From the NCBI GenBank assembly GCA_018384465.1, contig JAHAYQ010000015.1:1-9008 (forward strand): a DNA stretch of 9,008 bases, read 5' to 3'. Within the stretch, counting starts at the first letter, position 1. Each line of letters opens with the position of its first letter. This document shows positions 6,027 to 9,008 of this stretch, piece after piece. The notes under the pieces are model-generated. The model saw nothing but the letters and a program-made list of their open reading frames with translations, made no database searches and was not told where the DNA came from. Made by a program: the position numbers and the translations under genes. The DNA comes from Myroides sp. (GTDB lineage: Bacteria; Bacteroidota; Bacteroidia; Flavobacteriales; Flavobacteriaceae).

Positions 6027-7712
6027 ATGACAGAAATAAAATACATTACAAGAACACGATCTCAAGAATCATCGGCTGCTATAGAACGCATGTACATTAC
6101 TATGCGCCATTTATTTAACCGTGGTTTTTACAAACCTATGGGTGTTTCGGGCGAAACCTTGCGCGAGGCTTTATTACAATTACGTCCAGAAATTTATGGT
6201 TCAATAGCCGATGAAAAAGTAGAACTCAACGGATTATTATACGTTATAGAACGCTTGCCTATTGGTATTGAAGAGTGCCGATATATTAATTTAACTTCAG
6301 ACGAAGGCTATTCGCAATCTCATTTTGAGGCTATTGTACCTCCTAAACGCCGCCGAAATTGTTACAGAATTGATGAAGAGCAAATGAATGTTGAAATTAC
6401 TCGTGGCAGATCAGACATATACGATGTTTTAACACATTTAACCTTTATGTTTGTAGAGTCGCACAAAATAATGGATAAAATCTTAATAGATGATGATGAA
6501 AATCTTTCGCGAGATTGGTTAAAATTAGAACAAGCCGTTTTAAAAGGCGAGCCTCTTACATTAACCGAACGAGAAATTGCTATCTCACATACATCTATCA
6601 TTATTGGTAGAACCTTTGCAGAAATCAATACTATTTACGACGCTTTTGCTACAGAAGATCGCCCTGATCGCTTTCTTAGTGTGATTTATTGGCTTGGGAA
6701 AATTGCGTTAGAAGAAGTTTTGGAAAACAACAAAAGAACTATTACTTTTAGTCCGATATTGCGCGAACGTTTAGGACATCATATTTACGGTGAAATATGG
6801 GCTAATAAAATAAAAACCGAATTACAGCGATTACAATTATTAAACAGACCATTACACATAATAAGTGCCAATATGCACAGTGTAATGAATGCTATTTTTG
6901 CTGAAGATGTTTTAAAGAACAAGTTAAAAGGGAAAAAATCGTTAGATGTTTATCAAGAATTAAGCAAAACAGAAAACAGCGATTTACGTGCTATGGTTGC
7001 CGAGCGGGCTACTAATGAGGGAATGTTGTTTTTGCCAGATACATCGGGTACTAATATAGACGTTCAGATATTTGATACTGCTAAAATACAGTTTCAAAAC
7101 ACCTCGTTCAAAAACTATGTACAACCTGAAAAGGAACATGAAAAACCGGTTTTAATTGTTATGGATTATGCTTTTGGCGAACAAGCGTATGAAACCATAG
7201 ACGAATTACTGAAACCTTTTCATAAAGACGTGCATTTAAATGTGCAATCGGTGTCGGTAATGGGTAAAGCCGGAATATTAGTTGGAAATAAAGGCGATAT
7301 TATGATACCAACTGCCCATATAAACGAAGGTACGGGCGATAACTATCCTTTTGAAAACGAATTAAAAGTTGCTGATTTTGAAGGATACGATCTGCCTGTT
7401 TTTGGCGGAACAATGATTACCGTTTTAGGAACATCATTACAAAATAAAGATTTATTAAAATTTTTCCACGATTCTACCTGGCGAGTAATAGGATTAGAGA
7501 TGGAAGGTGCCCATTATCAAAAAGCTATACAATCGGCATCAAAAATAAGAAAAAGTATCAATCCAAATGTAAAAGTACGTTACGCGTATTATGCATCCGA
7601 TAATCCTTTAGAAACCGGAAGCACGTTAGCCTCAGGCGGATTGGGAACAACAGGCGTAAAACCAACGTATTTAATAACCATAAAAATATTAGAACAAATT
7701 TTTAATTGTTAG
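6027..7712 (+). CDS. DUF6909-type protein with nucleoside-phosphorylase-like C-terminal domain
   Basis: The product has 561 residues. The N-terminal part (about 1-360) is mostly helical and I cannot assign it. The C-terminal part (about 372-561) looks like a purine/uridine phosphorylase or AMP-nucleosidase fold: a first strand VLIVMDYAFGEQAYE (from V375), a Gly-rich turn MGKAGILVGNKGDIMIPTAH (from M412), a GLEMEGAHY motif (G489-Y497) equivalent to the ribose-binding Met-Glu of that family, and YYASDNPL (from Y521) at the place of the base-recognising Ser-Asp. From memory the full-length family is listed as DUF6909, found in Bacteroidota; I could not verify this. No signal peptide or membrane segment is present, so it is cytosolic. 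A nucleotide N-glycosidase or phosphorylase activity is an inference from motifs only. The gap to the next gene is 6 bases, placing it first in a polysaccharide operon. Confidence 0.75.
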   Translation: MTEIKYITRTRSQESSAAIERMYITMRHLFNRGFYKPMGVSGETLREALLQLRPEIYGSIADEKVELNGLLYVIERLPIGIEECRYINLTSDEGYSQSHFEAIVPPKRRRNCYRIDEEQMNVEITRGRSDIYDVLTHLTFMFVESHKIMDKILIDDDENLSRDWLKLEQAVLKGEPLTLTEREIAISHTSIIIGRTFAEINTIYDAFATEDRPDRFLSVIYWLGKIALEEVLENNKRTITFSPILRERLGHHIYGEIWANKIKTELQRLQLLNRPLHIISANMHSVMNAIFAEDVLKNKLKGKKSLDVYQELSKTENSDLRAMVAERATNEGMLFLPDTSGTNIDVQIFDTAKIQFQNTSFKNYVQPEKEHEKPVLIVMDYAFGEQAYETIDELLKPFHKDVHLNVQSVSVMGKAGILVGNKGDIMIPTAHINEGTGDNYPFENELKVADFEGYDLPVFGGTMITVLGTSLQNKDLLKFFHDSTWRVIGLEMEGAHYQKAIQSASKIRKSINPNVKVRYAYYASDNPLETGSTLASGGLGTTGVKPTYLITIKILEQIFNC

Positions 7713-7718
7713 CAAAGT

Positions 7719-8639
7719 ATGAATACAGACCAAAATAAAAACACTGAAAATAATGTAAATCAAGAAATTGATTTGGTATATCTTTTCCGAAAGATTGGGA
7801 GTTTCTTTAAAAATATCCAATTTGGTATTTATCGTTTTATTTCATTCTCAATTAAAAAAATCATTTGGATTGCCGGCATTATTATTTTAGGTGTTGGACT
7901 TGGTTATTTTGTGCAAAATTCGCGCCCGCAAACTTATAAACATGTTGCGGTAGTTGCTACCAATTTTGATACAGCCGAATTGTTGTACGAAATGGTTGAT
8001 CAATCTTCGATTGTGAATATTGAAAAAGTTGAGGTTTCTCCTAGAATCGATTTGTTTAATCTGGCAGTTGAAGATGAAAAGAATTTAAGAACGCTTGAGT
8101 TTTTGAATAAAGCCGGAATGAATCTTACGAAATACAAGAAAGGTTCGAAAGAAGAAAAATTATACCGATATCATGAATTGAAAATTTATACGAAAGGAAG
8201 AGACGAGCAACAAAAAGTGATAGACGCGTATTTAGATCCTATTAATAAAAATCCATATTACATTAACAGACAAAAAGTTGAGTATAAAAATAACTTGGCT
8301 AAGCGAGATGAATTGTTAAAATCTATTGAAGGAATTAATAAGATTTTTAATCAATTTGATGTTCAAAAAACGGCTCAGGTCGAAGTTAATTCTTTCGATA
8401 AAATGGACGAATTGGTAAAAAGTAAAAACTTATTACTAAAACAATTAAACCAACTCGATGTTGAATTAACAGAACAAAGTAAAGCGGTGTATCCAACTAT
8501 TAGCGCTTACAATTTAAGCGACGGAAAATGGTCTTTAATGATTACATATCCTCTTATAGGATTGTTACTTTTCTATATTCTTTCTTGGTTTTACAATTGG
8601 TATATTTCTATTAAAAAAGAATATCAATCAGTAAAATAA
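7719..8639 (+). CDS. Wzz-like chain-length/co-polymerase membrane protein
   Basis: The 306-residue protein has a cytosolic N-terminus (1-47), a first membrane helix (about 48-66, IIWIAGIIILGVGLGYFV), a periplasmic domain, and a second helix near the C-terminus (about 274-296). The periplasmic part contains a predicted coiled coil at about 185-255 (KRDELLKSIEG, KNLLLKQLNQLDVELTEQ). This two-helix, coiled-coil layout is that of polysaccharide co-polymerases (Wzz family), which set O-antigen or capsule chain length. There is no cytosolic tyrosine-kinase domain. Direct sequence motifs are weak, so the assignment rests on topology and on the flippase gene that follows 12 bases later. Confidence 0.75.
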   Translation: MNTDQNKNTENNVNQEIDLVYLFRKIGSFFKNIQFGIYRFISFSIKKIIWIAGIIILGVGLGYFVQNSRPQTYKHVAVVATNFDTAELLYEMVDQSSIVNIEKVEVSPRIDLFNLAVEDEKNLRTLEFLNKAGMNLTKYKKGSKEEKLYRYHELKIYTKGRDEQQKVIDAYLDPINKNPYYINRQKVEYKNNLAKRDELLKSIEGINKIFNQFDVQKTAQVEVNSFDKMDELVKSKNLLLKQLNQLDVELTEQSKAVYPTISAYNLSDGKWSLMITYPLIGLLLFYILSWFYNWYISIKKEYQSVK

Positions 8640-8651
8640 AATTAATCTGTA

Positions 8652-9008
8652 ATGATTAAACAGATTTTTGATAAAATAAAAAGCAATAACTTGCTAAAAC
8701 GAAGTATCGTCACGCTTTTACTGCGCGTTTTAGGTGTGGCTACTTTATTTGGATTTACTTGGTTTCTTACGAATAATTTTGAAGAAAAAGTTATTGGCGA
8801 ATATGAAACAATTCGGACCTTTTTATTGGTAATGGGAAGTGTTGCACTTTTAGGAACCGAACAATCTATTTTTTATTACGCAGGAAAATATCAAGCACTT
8901 GGAAAAACGGAAGCTTTAGAAAACATTTATTTTAAAATGCTTCAATTAATTTTAATGAGTTCCGTAGTTATAGGAATCATTTATTTCTTTTTACCTAAAT
9001 CTTTGATT
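8652..9008 (+). CDS. Polysaccharide flippase, MOP superfamily (partial, 5' end only)
   Basis: From the ATG at 8652, 119 codons stay open to the window end. The start MIKQIFDKIKSNNLLKRSIVTLLLRVLG leads into a membrane helix (VATLFGFTWFLTN), then a short loop with VIGEYETIRTF, a second helix (LLVMGSVALLGTEQSIFYYA) and a third (LILMSSVVIGIIYFFLP). The R-x-L-G in helix 1, the conserved G-E/x-Y-E loop and the 'G-x-x-x-x-x-Y-Y' helix 2 are typical of Wzx/RfbX-like lipid-linked oligosaccharide flippases of Gram-negative bacteria. Full proteins usually have 400-500 residues and 12-14 helices. It is co-transcribed with the Wzz-like gene, so the locus continues to the right of the window. Confidence 0.8.
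   Translation, partial: MIKQIFDKIKSNNLLKRSIVTLLLRVLGVATLFGFTWFLTNNFEEKVIGEYETIRTFLLVMGSVALLGTEQSIFYYAGKYQALGKTEALENIYFKMLQLILMSSVVIGIIYFFLPKSLI

Overview
The window comes from a member of the Bacteroidota, most likely the family Flavobacteriaceae (a Flavobacterium/Myroides-type genome). The evidence is low GC, UAA/UAG stops in AT-rich spacers, gene starts without a clear Shine-Dalgarno sequence, several matches to the Bacteroidota -7 promoter element TAnnTTTG, and typical Bacteroidota proteins (a secreted carboxypeptidase-regulatory-like protein, a bacterial GH3 protein and a DUF6909-type protein). I cannot name the genus with confidence.

Layout. A DUF1294 membrane protein runs off the left edge on the minus strand (1-246), divergent from tex (298-2427, plus), which encodes an S1-domain RNA-binding transcription accessory protein. 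A gene-poor stretch of about 430 bases follows (2428-2856). It holds palindromes, a promoter-like element, a strong intrinsic terminator, a REP-like fragment and a bidirectional terminator. Two tandem tatA-type genes lie on the minus strand (3248-3063, then 3051-2857). They are divergent from a GH3-family acyl-adenylating enzyme (3433-4923, plus), and the shared promoter region contains a cluster of TTAATTTT octamers. The GH3 gene is followed after 53 bases by a secreted protein with a carboxypeptidase-regulatory-like domain (4977-5846). After a 180-base spacer with an inverted repeat and a heptamer repeat, a tightly packed operon starts: a large protein with a nucleoside-phosphorylase-like C-terminal half (6027-7712), a two-membrane-segment Wzz-like protein (7719-8639), and the first 119 codons of a polysaccharide flippase (8652-9008, cut by the window end).

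How the parts fit. The left half is housekeeping: transcription accessory factor and Tat protein export components. The right end looks like the start of a surface-polysaccharide (O-antigen, capsule or exopolysaccharide) locus, with gaps of 6 and 12 bases arguing for one transcript. The DUF6909-type gene at its head has no known role, and its co-transcription with polysaccharide genes is the most interesting protein-level observation. No transposase, CRISPR array, tRNA or rRNA was seen. I found no convincing new defence or mobile system. The best leads for something undescribed are the orphan promoter/terminator pair downstream of tex, the octamer cluster between tatA and GH3, and the nucleotide-hydrolase-like protein in the polysaccharide operon.
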